Shown piece after piece: positions 43,331 to 51,967 of a stretch of 64,000 bases of DNA. The stretch's first letter is position 1, and each line of letters opens with the position of its first letter. Location: assembly GCF_007004135.1 (NCBI RefSeq), contig NZ_VJMG01000072.1, forward strand, positions 1-64,000, given 5' to 3'. This stretch comes from Affinirhizobium straminoryzae. Lineage in GTDB: Bacteria; Pseudomonadota; Alphaproteobacteria; Rhizobiales; Rhizobiaceae. Position numbers and translations under genes: made by a program. The notes beneath the pieces are model-generated. The model had not been told where the DNA came from and did not search any database. It saw nothing but the letters and a program-made list of their open reading frames with translations.

Positions 43331-44293
43331 TCAGGCCTTGAAGGTCTGCACCGCGCCGGGAAGCTGGCTCCATTCGGCATACCAGCTGTTGAACAGGCGG
43401 AACTGCGCTTCCACATAACCGCGCTGGCTGTCGGTCAGCATGTCGGTCTCGTTGAAATGCAGCGCGTATTCCGCATCGCCCTTCAAAACCATCATGTGCT
43501 TGAAGAACAGCACGAGATCCGGGCCTTCGTCGAAGGAGGAGAGCACGCCGAGCGCCTGCTCGAGTTCCAGCGCCCGCTGGCGGGCATCGGCATTGCCGGC
43601 GGCAGCGGCTTCGGCGAGGCGGCACAGGTGCAGAACTTCCTTCGGCAGCACATTGCCGATGCCGGTGATGGCACCCTTGGCGCCGCAATTGACGTAGCCG
43701 TGGAAGACCGCGGTATCGACGCCGATCATCAGCGTGACCTCGTCATCGCGGCTGGTGATGTTTTCCGCCGCATAGCGCATGTCGCTCGGGCCGCCGAATT
43801 CCTTGAAGCCGACGAGGTTCGGGTGTTCGGCGCGCAGCGCAAAGAACAGATCGGCCCGCGTGGCAAAGCCATAATAGGGGCTGTTGTAGATGACCGCCGG
43901 CAGTTCCGGGGCGGCCGACAAGATGGCCTTGAAATGCGCTTTCTGCGCCGCGATTACCGAGCCGCGTGAAAGGACGCGCGGAATGACCATCAAACCCTTC
44001 GCGCCCACCTTCTGGGCATGGGCGGCATGGGCGACGGCAGAGGCCGTATTGACCGCACCCGTGCCGACGATCACCGGAATGCCGGCCTCGGTCAGGCGGG
44101 CCACGCCTTCCATCCGCTGGGCGTCGGTCAGAAGCGGCCAGTCCCCCATGGATCCGCAGTAGACGACAGCGGACATGCCGGCCGCGATCAGTTCCCGAGC
44201 CTTGCGCACCAGCGCGTCGAAATCCGGCGTGCGGTCGGGCTTGCAGGGGGTCATCAGGGCCGGAACCACGCCGGAGAAAATGTTGGCAGCCAT
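43331..44293 (-). CDS. hypD: DapA-family deaminase HypD (1-pyrroline-4-hydroxy-2-carboxylate deaminase)
   Basis: A 320-residue DHDPS-family protein. Schiff-base lysine K164 (LVGFKEFGG) and tyrosine Y136 (VIYNSPYYG) are present, while the DapA GTTGE motif is replaced by GSMGDWPLL. Overall it resembles, from memory, the Sinorhizobium hydroxyproline-pathway HypD, which deaminates the product of HypO to 2,5-dioxopentanoate (alpha-ketoglutarate semialdehyde). It is flanked by a HypO-like dehydrogenase downstream and a GntR gene upstream, with an operator palindrome in its promoter. An N-acetylneuraminate-lyase or DapA role is unlikely. Confidence 0.8.
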   Translation of the reverse strand: MAANIFSGVVPALMTPCKPDRTPDFDALVRKARELIAAGMSAVVYCGSMGDWPLLTDAQRMEGVARLTEAGIPVIVGTGAVNTASAVAHAAHAQKVGAKGLMVIPRVLSRGSVIAAQKAHFKAILSAAPELPAVIYNSPYYGFATRADLFFALRAEHPNLVGFKEFGGPSDMRYAAENITSRDDEVTLMIGVDTAVFHGYVNCGAKGAITGIGNVLPKEVLHLCRLAEAAAAGNADARQRALELEQALGVLSSFDEGPDLVLFFKHMMVLKGDAEYALHFNETDMLTDSQRGYVEAQFRLFNSWYAEWSQLPGAVQTFKA

Positions 44294-44393
44294 GCGTCTC
44301 TTCCTCTGGAATGCGCCCTCGCCCGTCCTGAGCCCTGCCCGAAGTGTCGGGCATCCAGCGCGTTGTCAGCGTGAGATAGCATCTTGTATTCTA

Positions 44394-44405
44394 TTTGTCG
44401 ACAAA
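44394..44405. promoter_or_regulatory. GntR-type operator palindrome before hypD
   Basis: TTTGTCGACAAA is a perfect 12-base palindrome, matching the TTGTnnACAA pattern common for VanR/FCD GntR sites. It lies between gntR and hypD on the minus strand, 100 bases upstream of the hypD start, in an AT-rich patch that could include the promoter. Confidence 0.6.
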
Positions 44406-44452
44406 AATTCAAGACGTCGAAACGGGGGCGCGCCACTCCGCCGTTCCTCAAG

Positions 44453-45157
44453 CTAAAGCGTCAGATCGAGCCGTTCTTCCCGCACCAGAAGCTTGCGCAC
44501 CTGCTCGACAATCTGGTCGGCATGGACGCGGCCGAGTTGTTCGGAAAGCCCCAGGTCGCGCGCGGCGATCGCGGCGATCATCTCCTCATGTTCGCCCACG
44601 AAACGATGCGGCAGACGGTCATCATAGGACTGGTAATAGAGGCGCAGAATGCGTCGCCCCTCGTCCAGCAGCCGCTTGAAGAGCGCGGTGAAATAGGGAT
44701 TGCGGCCGGCTTCCGCGATAGCAAGGTGGAAGGCGGCATTTGTGGCGATCATCGCAAGCGCATCCTGGGCTTCCACGGCGCGGGCAAAATCGGCTTGCAG
44801 CGCGGTGATCCGCACGATATCGCCCGGCTTGTGATGCTCGGCCGCCAGCCGGCCCGTCACGCGATACATCAGCGTCAATGCGTCGAAATAGGCATGGATG
44901 TTGAGGAAGTCGATGGGCGCTACGAGCGTCGAACGGTTCGGCAGCGTCTCGATCAGCCCCTCGCCGGCCAGCCGCACCAGTGCCTCGCGGATCGGCGTAC
45001 GCGACATGCCGAAGCGCTCTGCCAGTTCCACTTCGTCGATCGCGCTGCCGGGCGCCAGCACGAGATCCAGAATCTCGTCGCGCAGGGCGTCATAGACCAG
45101 TTTCGCGCCTGATCCGCGCCGGCGCTCCACCGCTTCGGGTGCGTCCTTCTCCGTCAT
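44453..45157 (-). CDS. GntR-family regulator (FCD), probable regulator of the hyp genes
   Basis: A 234-residue GntR regulator with a winged helix (AKLVYDALRDEILDLVLAPGSAIDEVELAERFGMSRTPIREALVRL, about 17-70) and an FCD domain (FHLAIAEAGRNPYFTALFKRLL; EHEEMIAAIAARD). The ATG at 45157 follows AGAGGGCGT; an ATG at 45175 would add six residues. It is encoded just upstream of hypD on the same strand, with a palindrome between them, and probably represses the HypD-HypO genes until a pathway compound such as hydroxyproline or its derivative binds. It matches the HypR type by context only. Confidence 0.88.
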   Translation of the reverse strand: MTEKDAPEAVERRRGSGAKLVYDALRDEILDLVLAPGSAIDEVELAERFGMSRTPIREALVRLAGEGLIETLPNRSTLVAPIDFLNIHAYFDALTLMYRVTGRLAAEHHKPGDIVRITALQADFARAVEAQDALAMIATNAAFHLAIAEAGRNPYFTALFKRLLDEGRRILRLYYQSYDDRLPHRFVGEHEEMIAAIAARDLGLSEQLGRVHADQIVEQVRKLLVREERLDLTL

Positions 45158-45244
45158 ACGCCCTCTTCCTTCCATGCTGCACCGTCAGCGGAGGCCGGCG
45201 TCGGCCCCGGTCAGTATCGGATGTCCCATAGAACAGCTGTCCCG

Positions 45245-46222
45245 TTAGCCTGCAAGCCGCGGCTTCGGACTGGCATCGGCAAGCGCGACAACCTTGCGTT
45301 TCGCCAGCATGTCCTGCTCGCAGCGTTCCAGTTGCTGCAGCTTGCCGGCCAGCCAGTCCACGAAGACGCGCACCTTGTTGCTGAGGTGACGCGTCTGCGG
45401 ATAGACGATGTAAAGCGGAATAGGCGGCCGCTGCCAGTCAGACAGAATTTCCACCAGTTCGCCGCGTTCCACAAGATCGCGGACCATGAAGGAAACGGCT
45501 TGCGCAACACCTATGCCCGCCACGGCGGCCGCGATATAGCTGCGCGATTCGTTGACCGATACGATATAGCGCGGCTCGATCTCGATCAGTTCCCCGTCCT
45601 TATGAAACTGCATGGGAAAGTTACGGCCTGTATAGGCCTTCATGTAGCCGATGCCGCTGAAATGATGTTCCAGATCGCGCGGATGTTTCGGTTCGCCCAC
45701 CTTTTCCAGATAGCTCGGGGCTGCATAGGTCCGCAGCGTCAATTCCGCCACCTTGCGCGCCACCAGCGACTGGTCGTTCGGCGTGCCGCCGCGCAAGGCA
45801 CAATCGACGTTTTCGGCGATGTAATCAACGATGCGGTCGCCAATATCGAATTCCAGCTGGATCTTGGGATAACGGGTGTGGAAATCGCAGAGCGAGGGCA
45901 TGATGATCTGGTCGGCAAAGGCGCCGGACAGCGCGATGCGCACCTTGCCGGAGGGCTGCGCCTGCGAACTGGACAGGCTCCCGTCCAGTTCATCCAGATC
46001 CGCCAGCAGGCGCGAGGCCCGCTCGTAGTAGAGCGCGCCATCGGTGGTCACCACCACCTGTCGGGTGGTCCGGTTCAGCAGCCGCGTGCCGAGATGCGCC
46101 TCCAGCGACTGGACGAGATTGGTCACCGTCGTCTTCGGCATCTTGAGCGACAGCGCCGCCTTTGAAAAATTTCCGGTTTCCACCACACGGGTGAAAACGC
46201 GCATAGCCGAAAGCTGATCCAT
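45245..46222 (-). CDS. LysR-family regulator of the RND efflux operon
   Basis: A 325-residue LysR regulator. The HTH (ETGNFSKAALSLKMPKTTVTNLVQSLEAHLGTRLLNRTTRQVVVTTDG, about 16-65) is followed by an effector domain. The ATG at 46222 follows GGAGGTCGGC. It is divergent from the esterase-like / MexEF-type operon, and a TTGCCA-N4-TGGCAA dyad lies in the 146-base spacer. This is the position of MexT and CeoR, LysR activators of homologous efflux pumps, so an activator role is plausible though unproven. Confidence 0.9.
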   Translation of the reverse strand: MDQLSAMRVFTRVVETGNFSKAALSLKMPKTTVTNLVQSLEAHLGTRLLNRTTRQVVVTTDGALYYERASRLLADLDELDGSLSSSQAQPSGKVRIALSGAFADQIIMPSLCDFHTRYPKIQLEFDIGDRIVDYIAENVDCALRGGTPNDQSLVARKVAELTLRTYAAPSYLEKVGEPKHPRDLEHHFSGIGYMKAYTGRNFPMQFHKDGELIEIEPRYIVSVNESRSYIAAAVAGIGVAQAVSFMVRDLVERGELVEILSDWQRPPIPLYIVYPQTRHLSNKVRVFVDWLAGKLQQLERCEQDMLAKRKVVALADASPKPRLAG

Positions 46223-46272
46223 GCCGACCTCCTTGACGCACCTGCAATATTATCCCGAATTTTCGAACAGAG

Positions 46273-46288
46273 TTGCCAAAAATGGCAA
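46273..46288. promoter_or_regulatory. Inverted repeat in the LysR/efflux divergent promoter
   Basis: TTGCCA (46273-46278) and TGGCAA (46283-46288) are perfect inverted arms separated by AAAA. The dyad sits between the lysR gene (start 46222) and the efflux operon (start 46369), about 80 bases before the latter, as expected for a LysR or other repressor/activator site. Confidence 0.55.
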
Positions 46289-46368
46289 TCTTGTGCATCC
46301 GATAGGAATAATAATATGAATCGCGGACAGACGGAAGGCTTTTCAGCCGGAACGTTGCGAGTAGGCAT

Positions 46369-47175
46369 ATGACACGGCCATGGCAGATGCAGGCGGAGGG
46401 CGAGGGACAGTTTCCACTGGCCTTTCGTCTTTACGAGGCAAAGATGCACAAACGGGCAACAGCGCGCGCGCAGCCCGTGGTGCTCTATCTGCGGGGCAAT
46501 TCCTTTTTGTCGGCACCGCAGCCGGCAGAGGATGCGCCGGCTGCCGTTGCCATGGCAGAGGCCGGAGCGATCGTGGTGGAAGCGGATTACGGCGGTCCGT
46601 CCGGCAACGTGTTTCCGCGCACGCTGGAATGCGGGTTCGGTGCGCTGCGCTATCTGGTGGCAAAGCGCCGGCGTTTTGCGGCCACGCGCTCTCCCGTTTT
46701 GCTGGCGGGCGATGAGGCGGGCGGCAATCTGGCGGCGTGTCTGGCACTCAAGGCCCGTGACTACATGCCGAACGAACTGGCGGGACAGGTTCTCCTGTCC
46801 CCTATGATTGATCCGCAGATGGCGACGGCCTCGTTCGAAAAGGCCGACGGGATCGGCATGCGGACACGCTGGTCCGAGGGCTGGAGCCATTATCTGGCAT
46901 CGGCCTGCAGCTACCAGCATCCTTACGCGGCGCCCTGCTTCTGCTCCCGGATGGCAGGCGCCGCACCCGCTCTGGTCGTGACATCGGATGACGATCCGCT
47001 GCGCGACGAGACCCTCGGTTATGCCGCCCGCCTGGAATCGGCGGGCGTGCCGGTCACGCGCCGTATCCTGCCCGCCGACAGCGGCTGGACCGGCCTCTAT
47101 CACGGCAGAGACGGTGCATGGCGTGCCGGATTTTCCGCCGACTTTGCGCAGTTCCTCGACGGGCTGCGGACGTAG
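46369..47175 (+). CDS. Alpha/beta-hydrolase fold protein with a lost nucleophile (LlpE-like pseudo-esterase)
   Basis: A 268-residue protein of the hormone-sensitive-lipase/esterase fold, the first gene of an efflux operon. Its nucleophile elbow reads GDEAGG (114-119) in place of GDSAGG, so the catalytic Ser is Glu116 (codon GAG at 46714-46716). The oxyanion HGGG is also changed, to RGNS (42-45). The acid (D209, SDDDPLRDE) and His (H245, YHGRDG) positions remain. It has no signal peptide. The reading frame is intact and ends 60 bases before the adaptor gene. The position matches llpE in Burkholderia ceoR-llpE-ceoAB. It is probably a non-hydrolytic binding or regulatory protein, and a Glu-based activity is possible but speculative. 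Confidence 0.85.
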   Translation: MTRPWQMQAEGEGQFPLAFRLYEAKMHKRATARAQPVVLYLRGNSFLSAPQPAEDAPAAVAMAEAGAIVVEADYGGPSGNVFPRTLECGFGALRYLVAKRRRFAATRSPVLLAGDEAGGNLAACLALKARDYMPNELAGQVLLSPMIDPQMATASFEKADGIGMRTRWSEGWSHYLASACSYQHPYAAPCFCSRMAGAAPALVVTSDDDPLRDETLGYAARLESAGVPVTRRILPADSGWTGLYHGRDGAWRAGFSADFAQFLDGLRT

Positions 47176-47237
47176 ACGACGGGCAGATGCCCGTCCCCCA
47201 TCACATGCCGGTCCATTGTGGACCGAAGGAGAGTGTC

Positions 47238-48410
47238 ATGACCGCAAGGATCAAGAACGCGGCCCTGTGGGCCAGCGCATTGGCGACGGCTGTGCTGATT
47301 GCCGGCGGTTCGCTTTATCTGGACCAGCCGCGACATGCCGTTGCAGCCTCCGCGGCAGGTGCCGCACCGGCCATTCCGGTGACCACCGCCACCGTCAAGC
47401 CGCGCCAGGTTGCCGTCTGGAAGGAGTTTTCCGGCCGGCTGGAAGCCGTCGGCCGGGTGCAGATCCGTCCGCGCGTGGCGGGCGTCATCCAGTCCGTGCA
47501 TTTCCGCGAGGGCGGACTGGTGAAGAAGGGCGATCTGCTGGTGTCGATCGATGCCGAACCCTACAAAGCGGCCGTCGATCAGGCCCGCGGCGAGGTGGCG
47601 TCTGCCCAGGCAAAGCTCGACCTCGCGCGCACCGAACTGGAGCGCGGCACGACCCTTCTGTCACGCAACACGATTTCCGCCAGCGATCTGGCGCAGCGGC
47701 AAAGCAACAATGCCGCCGCGGTCGCCGCGCTGCAATCGGCTGAAGCCACCCTGCGGCTCGCCGAACTCAATCTCGGCTACACGGAAATCCGCGCGCCGAT
47801 CGCCGGACGTCTCGGCCGGCTGGAGGTCACGCCCGGCAATCTCGTCGCGGAAGGCTCGACGGCGCAGGCGCTGACCACGCTCGTTTCGGTCGATCCGATC
47901 TATGCGAGCTTCACCATCGACGAAGCCTATCTGCAGCAGATCATTTCCGTTCTGCCGGCCGGTGACATCCAGGCCTCGCTGGACAAGATCCCCGTGCAGG
48001 TGACCACGCAGGAAACGGCTGCACCGCTCTCCGGCCGCCTGCAGCTGATCAACAACGAGATCGACGCCTCGACCGGGACGATCCGGGTCCGCGCCGTGTT
48101 CGACAATCCGGATGGGCGCCTGATCCCCGGCCAGTTCGTGCGAATCCGCATGGGCCAGCCGAGCGCGGAAGAGCGCCTGGTGATCAGCGAACGTGCGGTT
48201 GGCACGGACCAGGACAAGAAGTTCGTCTTCGTGGTCGATGCCAAGAATGCGGTAGCCTATCGCCAGATCGAACTCGGCGCCGAGGTGGACGGGCAGCGGA
48301 TCGTCGAAAAGGGCCTGAACGCCGGCGACCGCATCGTCGTCAGCGGCCTGCAGCGGATCCGCCCCGGTGCCGTCGTCCAGCCGCAGGAAGAGACCGCGCT
48401 CAACAACTGA
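47238..48410 (+). CDS. RND efflux periplasmic adaptor (AcrA/MexE-like)
   Basis: A 390-residue membrane fusion protein with an N-terminal signal/anchor (about 10-27) and the usual adaptor order: barrel-sandwich halves (VGRVQIRPRVAGVIQSVHFREGGLVKKGDLLVSIDAEPYK and LNLGYTEIRAPIAGRLG), a helical hairpin and the beta-barrel domain (NPDGRLIPGQFVRIRM). No low-complexity tail follows, in contrast to the MdtA-like protein at 32851. The ATG at 47238 follows GAAGGAGAGTGTC. It couples the MexF-like pump to an outer-membrane channel that is not encoded next to it. Confidence 0.92.
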   Translation: MTARIKNAALWASALATAVLIAGGSLYLDQPRHAVAASAAGAAPAIPVTTATVKPRQVAVWKEFSGRLEAVGRVQIRPRVAGVIQSVHFREGGLVKKGDLLVSIDAEPYKAAVDQARGEVASAQAKLDLARTELERGTTLLSRNTISASDLAQRQSNNAAAVAALQSAEATLRLAELNLGYTEIRAPIAGRLGRLEVTPGNLVAEGSTAQALTTLVSVDPIYASFTIDEAYLQQIISVLPAGDIQASLDKIPVQVTTQETAAPLSGRLQLINNEIDASTGTIRVRAVFDNPDGRLIPGQFVRIRMGQPSAEERLVISERAVGTDQDKKFVFVVDAKNAVAYRQIELGAEVDGQRIVEKGLNAGDRIVVSGLQRIRPGAVVQPQEETALNN

Positions 48411-48418
48411 CGGACTTC

Positions 48419-48444
48419 GGCGGGAACCCGCGCCGGGTCCCGCC
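48419..48444 (+). terminator. Hairpin between adaptor and RND genes
   Basis: GGCGGG (48419-48424) pairs with CCCGCC (48439-48444), and CCCG with CGGG inside, with a one-base bulge and a CGC loop. It starts nine bases after the adaptor stop, in a 186-base gap before the RND gene, and probably modulates the adaptor/pump ratio. Confidence 0.45.
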
Positions 48445-48596
48445 AGAACCCTCCCGTCGAAAGGACCCGAAGCCGCCGGCCCGCAGAGGGCGGGCTGGCA
48501 GCGCATCCTTGCCAGTTGCCCATTCCATCCGATGCCACCCGCTGACCGACGGTCGCGGGGATGCCTCCCCCTTGTCCTCCGTGAGGGTCTTGCCCC

Positions 48597-51500
48597 ATGA
48601 ACATTTCCCGCTTCTTCATCGACAGGCCGGTCTTCGCGGCCGTGTTGTCGATCCTCATCGTGGTCGCCGGCCTGATCGGGCTGCGCGCCCTGCCGATCTC
48701 CGAATATCCCGAGGTTGTTCCGCCCTCCGTCGTGGTGCGCGCCACCTATCCCGGCGCCAACCCGACCGTGATTGCCCAGACGGTGGCCACGCCGCTGGAA
48801 GAACAGATCAACGGCGTGGAAGGCATGCTCTACATGTCGAGCCAGGCGACGTCGGACGGCGTGCTGACGCTGACCGTCACCTTCCGCCTCGGAACCGATC
48901 CGGACAAGGCGCAACAGCTGGTGCAGAACCGCGTGGCCCAGGCAGAGCCCCGCCTGCCGACGGAAGTCCGCGCACTTGGCGTCTCCACCGTCAAGAGTTC
49001 GCCGGACCTGATGATGGTCGTTCATCTGGTTTCGACCGGCGATCGCTACGATCTCACCTATCTGCGCAATTACGCGACGCTGAACGTGAAAGACCGGCTG
49101 GCCCGCATCGATGGCGTTGGCCAGGTGCAGGTGTTCGGCGCCGGCGATTATTCGATGCGCATCTGGCTCGATCCGCAGAAGGTGGCCGAGCACGGGCTTG
49201 CCGCGAGCGACATCACCACCGCCATCGGCCAGCAGAACGTACAGGCGGCAGCCGGCATCATCGGCGCCTCTCCCTCGCTGCCCGGCGTCGACATGCAGCT
49301 GAACGTCAATGCCCGCGGCCGTCTGCAGACGCCGGAAGAATTCGGCGCCATCGTGGTGAAGACCGGCGCGTCCGGTGAAGTGACCCGCCTCAGCGACGTC
49401 GCCCGCATCGAACTCGGTGCTGCAGATTACTCGCTGCGTTCCCTGCTCGACGGCAAGCCGGCAGTCGCCATCCCGGTATTCCAGGCACCGGGCTCGAATG
49501 CCATCGCCATTTCCGATGCCGTGCAGCAGACCATGCAGGACCTGCAGAAGGCGATGCCGGACGGCGTGCGCTACGAAATCGTCTATGACACCACCAAATT
49601 CGTGCGCTCTTCCATCGAGAAGGTCGTCGATACCCTGCTGGAAGCCATCGCACTCGTCGTTCTCGTCGTCATCCTCTTCCTGCAGACCTGGCGCGCCTCG
49701 ATCATTCCGCTTATCGCCGTGCCGGTCTCCATCATCGGCACGTTCGCGGTGATGTATGCCTTCGGCTTTTCGATCAACGCGCTGACCCTGTTCGGCCTCG
49801 TTCTCGCCATCGGCATCGTGGTGGACGATGCGATCGTGGTGGTGGAAAACGTCGAGCGCAACATCGAGAACGGGCTTTCGCCGCGGGAGGCGACCTACCG
49901 CGCCATGCGGGAAGTGTCCGGCCCGATTATCGCGATCGCCCTGGTTCTGGTTGCCGTCTTCGTGCCGCTGGCCTTCATCACCGGCCTCTCCGGCCAGTTC
50001 TACCGGCAGTTCGCGCTGACGATTGCAATCTCGACGGTAATCTCCGCGCTGAATTCGCTCACTCTGTCGCCGGCGCTCGCGGCCCTCCTCCTGAAGGATC
50101 ACCATGCTCCGAAGGATGTGGTGACACGCGTGATGGACCGCTTGCTCGGCTGGTTCTTCCGTGGCTTCAACCGTGCCTTCGGCGCGGCGTCGCGCGGCTA
50201 TGGACGCACCGTTGGCGGGCTGCTCGGCCGCAAGAGCATGGTGATGGTGATCTATCTGGCGCTCGCCGCCGCCACCTTCAGCATGTTCAACGCGGTCCCC
50301 GGCGGTTTCGTGCCGGCGCAGGACAAGCAGTACCTGATCGGCTTCGCGCAGCTTCCGGACGGCGCCACACTTGACCGCACGGAAGAGGTGATCCGCAAGA
50401 TGAGCGACATTGCGCTCAAGCAGCCGGGGGTCAAGAATGCGCTCGCCTTCCCGGGCCTGTCGATCAACGGCTTCACCATAGGTTCCAATGCCGGCATCGT
50501 CTTTGCCGTGCTGGACGATTTCGAGGAGCGCAAGGATCCGTCGCTGTCGGGTGGTGCCATCGCCATGGCGCTGAACCAGAAATATGCCGCCATCGGCGAC
50601 GCCTTCATCGCCATGTTCCCGCCGCCGCCGGTCAACGGCCTCGGCTCGACGGGCGGCTTCAAGCTGCAGATCGAGGATCGCGCCGGCTTCGGCTACCAGA
50701 CGCTGGACGAGACGACGAAAGCGGTGATCGGCAAGGCCTACCAGACGCCCGAACTCGCCGGCATCTTCTCGAGCTTCCAGATCAACGTGCCGCAGCTGTT
50801 TGCCGATCTCGACCGCGTGAAGGCACAGCAGCTCGGTGTCTCCGTCACGGATGTCTTCCAGACGCTGCAGATCTATCTCGGCTCGCTCTATGTCAACGAC
50901 TTCAACGCCTTCGGCCGCACCTACAGCGTGCGCGTGCAGGCAGATGCGAAGTATCGCGCCAAGCCGGAAGATATCGGGCAGCTGAAGGTGCGCGCCCAGA
51001 GCGGCGAGATGATCCCGCTATCGGCGCTCCTGAAGGTGGACACGTCCGCCGGGCCGGAACGCACGACGCGCTACAACGGCTTCCTTGCCGCCGACATCAA
51101 TGGCGGTCCGGCGCCGGGCTTCTCGTCCGGCCAGGCGCAGGCGGCGATTGAGAAGATCCTGCGCGAAACCATGCCCGCCGGCATCGATTTCGAGTGGACC
51201 GACCTCACCTACCAGCAGATCCTGGCCGGCAATTCCAGCATCATCGTGTTTCCGCTGGCGCTGCTCCTCGTCTATCTGGTGCTGGCTGCCCAGTATGAAA
51301 GCCTGACCTTGCCGCTCTCGATCATCATGATCGTGCCGATGGGCGTGCTCGCCGCGCTGACCGGCGTCTGGTACACGGGCGGAGACAACAACATCTTCAC
51401 CCAGATCGGGCTTGTGGTGCTTGTCGGGCTCTCGGCCAAGAACGCGATCCTCATCGTGGAGTTTGCCCGTGAGCTGGAATTCGAGGGACGAACGCCCGTG

Positions 51501-51785
51501 CAGGCGGCGATCGAGGCGAGCCGGCTTCGCCTGCGGCCGATCCTGATGACGTCGATGGCCTTCATCATGGGCGTCATTCCGCTGGTCGTCTCCACCGGTG
51601 CCGGCGCCGAAATGCGCGCGGCCATGGGGGTTGCGGTGTTCTCCGGCATGATCGGCGTGACGTTCTTCGGCATCTTCATGACGCCGGTGTTCTACATCCT
51701 GGCCCGCCTGCTGACGCGAAACAGCCCGCTTCGCCAGCATGGTGATGCAATGACACCGGATCGCGAGGCGCATCACGCCGCTTGA
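48597..51785 (+). CDS. RND multidrug efflux transporter (MexF/BpeF-like)
   Basis: A 1062-residue RND pump of the HAE-1 group, most like MexF/BpeF/CeoB from its porter segment NDFNAFGRTYSVRVQADAKYR and its length. Proton-relay residues are D410/D411 (GIVVDDAIVVVEN) and K948 (GLSAKNAILIVEFA). The start follows GAGGGTCTTGCCCC. It works with the MexE-like adaptor directly upstream. In related pumps the substrates are chloramphenicol, fluoroquinolones and trimethoprim, but rhizobial homologues may export plant phenolics. There is no outer-membrane factor gene in the operon. Confidence 0.94.
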   Translation: MNISRFFIDRPVFAAVLSILIVVAGLIGLRALPISEYPEVVPPSVVVRATYPGANPTVIAQTVATPLEEQINGVEGMLYMSSQATSDGVLTLTVTFRLGTDPDKAQQLVQNRVAQAEPRLPTEVRALGVSTVKSSPDLMMVVHLVSTGDRYDLTYLRNYATLNVKDRLARIDGVGQVQVFGAGDYSMRIWLDPQKVAEHGLAASDITTAIGQQNVQAAAGIIGASPSLPGVDMQLNVNARGRLQTPEEFGAIVVKTGASGEVTRLSDVARIELGAADYSLRSLLDGKPAVAIPVFQAPGSNAIAISDAVQQTMQDLQKAMPDGVRYEIVYDTTKFVRSSIEKVVDTLLEAIALVVLVVILFLQTWRASIIPLIAVPVSIIGTFAVMYAFGFSINALTLFGLVLAIGIVVDDAIVVVENVERNIENGLSPREATYRAMREVSGPIIAIALVLVAVFVPLAFITGLSGQFYRQFALTIAISTVISALNSLTLSPALAALLLKDHHAPKDVVTRVMDRLLGWFFRGFNRAFGAASRGYGRTVGGLLGRKSMVMVIYLALAAATFSMFNAVPGGFVPAQDKQYLIGFAQLPDGATLDRTEEVIRKMSDIALKQPGVKNALAFPGLSINGFTIGSNAGIVFAVLDDFEERKDPSLSGGAIAMALNQKYAAIGDAFIAMFPPPPVNGLGSTGGFKLQIEDRAGFGYQTLDETTKAVIGKAYQTPELAGIFSSFQINVPQLFADLDRVKAQQLGVSVTDVFQTLQIYLGSLYVNDFNAFGRTYSVRVQADAKYRAKPEDIGQLKVRAQSGEMIPLSALLKVDTSAGPERTTRYNGFLAADINGGPAPGFSSGQAQAAIEKILRETMPAGIDFEWTDLTYQQILAGNSSIIVFPLALLLVYLVLAAQYESLTLPLSIIMIVPMGVLAALTGVWYTGGDNNIFTQIGLVVLVGLSAKNAILIVEFARELEFEGRTPVQAAIEASRLRLRPILMTSMAFIMGVIPLVVSTGAGAEMRAAMGVAVFSGMIGVTFFGIFMTPVFYILARLLTRNSPLRQHGDAMTPDREAHHAA

Positions 51786-51861
51786 CTCCAGTCCTCGTGG
51801 TCGCGGGCTTGCCTGCGGCACCGAGGGGTCCGGCGGGCCCTTCCCTCCCCGCAAGACCTGC

Positions 51862-51891
51862 AAGGCCGGCAGCTTCACCGCTGCCGGCTTT
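51862..51891. terminator. Probable terminator after the RND operon
   Basis: GCCGGCAGC-like arms pair perfectly over nine bases (51865-51873 with 51880-51888), extended by A-T pairs, with a 6-base TTCACC loop and a short T-tract (TTTG). It lies between the RND stop (51785) and the convergent rpiR stop (51968), so it may serve both directions. Confidence 0.6.
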
Positions 51892-51967
51892 GTCATGGGC
51901 GACACAGAGCATTGTGGAAATTAAAAGAGGGTCGTCCAGGCTGCGGCTCACGCGCGATCCCGGACCG

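Noticed and set aside
46369..47175. Annotation as an active acetyl-esterase/lipase
   Set aside because: The nucleophile is Glu116 and the HGGG motif is lost; the call is kept as a pseudoenzyme.
47661..50105. An 814-codon open frame on the minus strand
   Set aside because: Antisense to the adaptor and RND genes, low complexity and His/Arg/Asp-rich; a shadow of GC-rich coding DNA.
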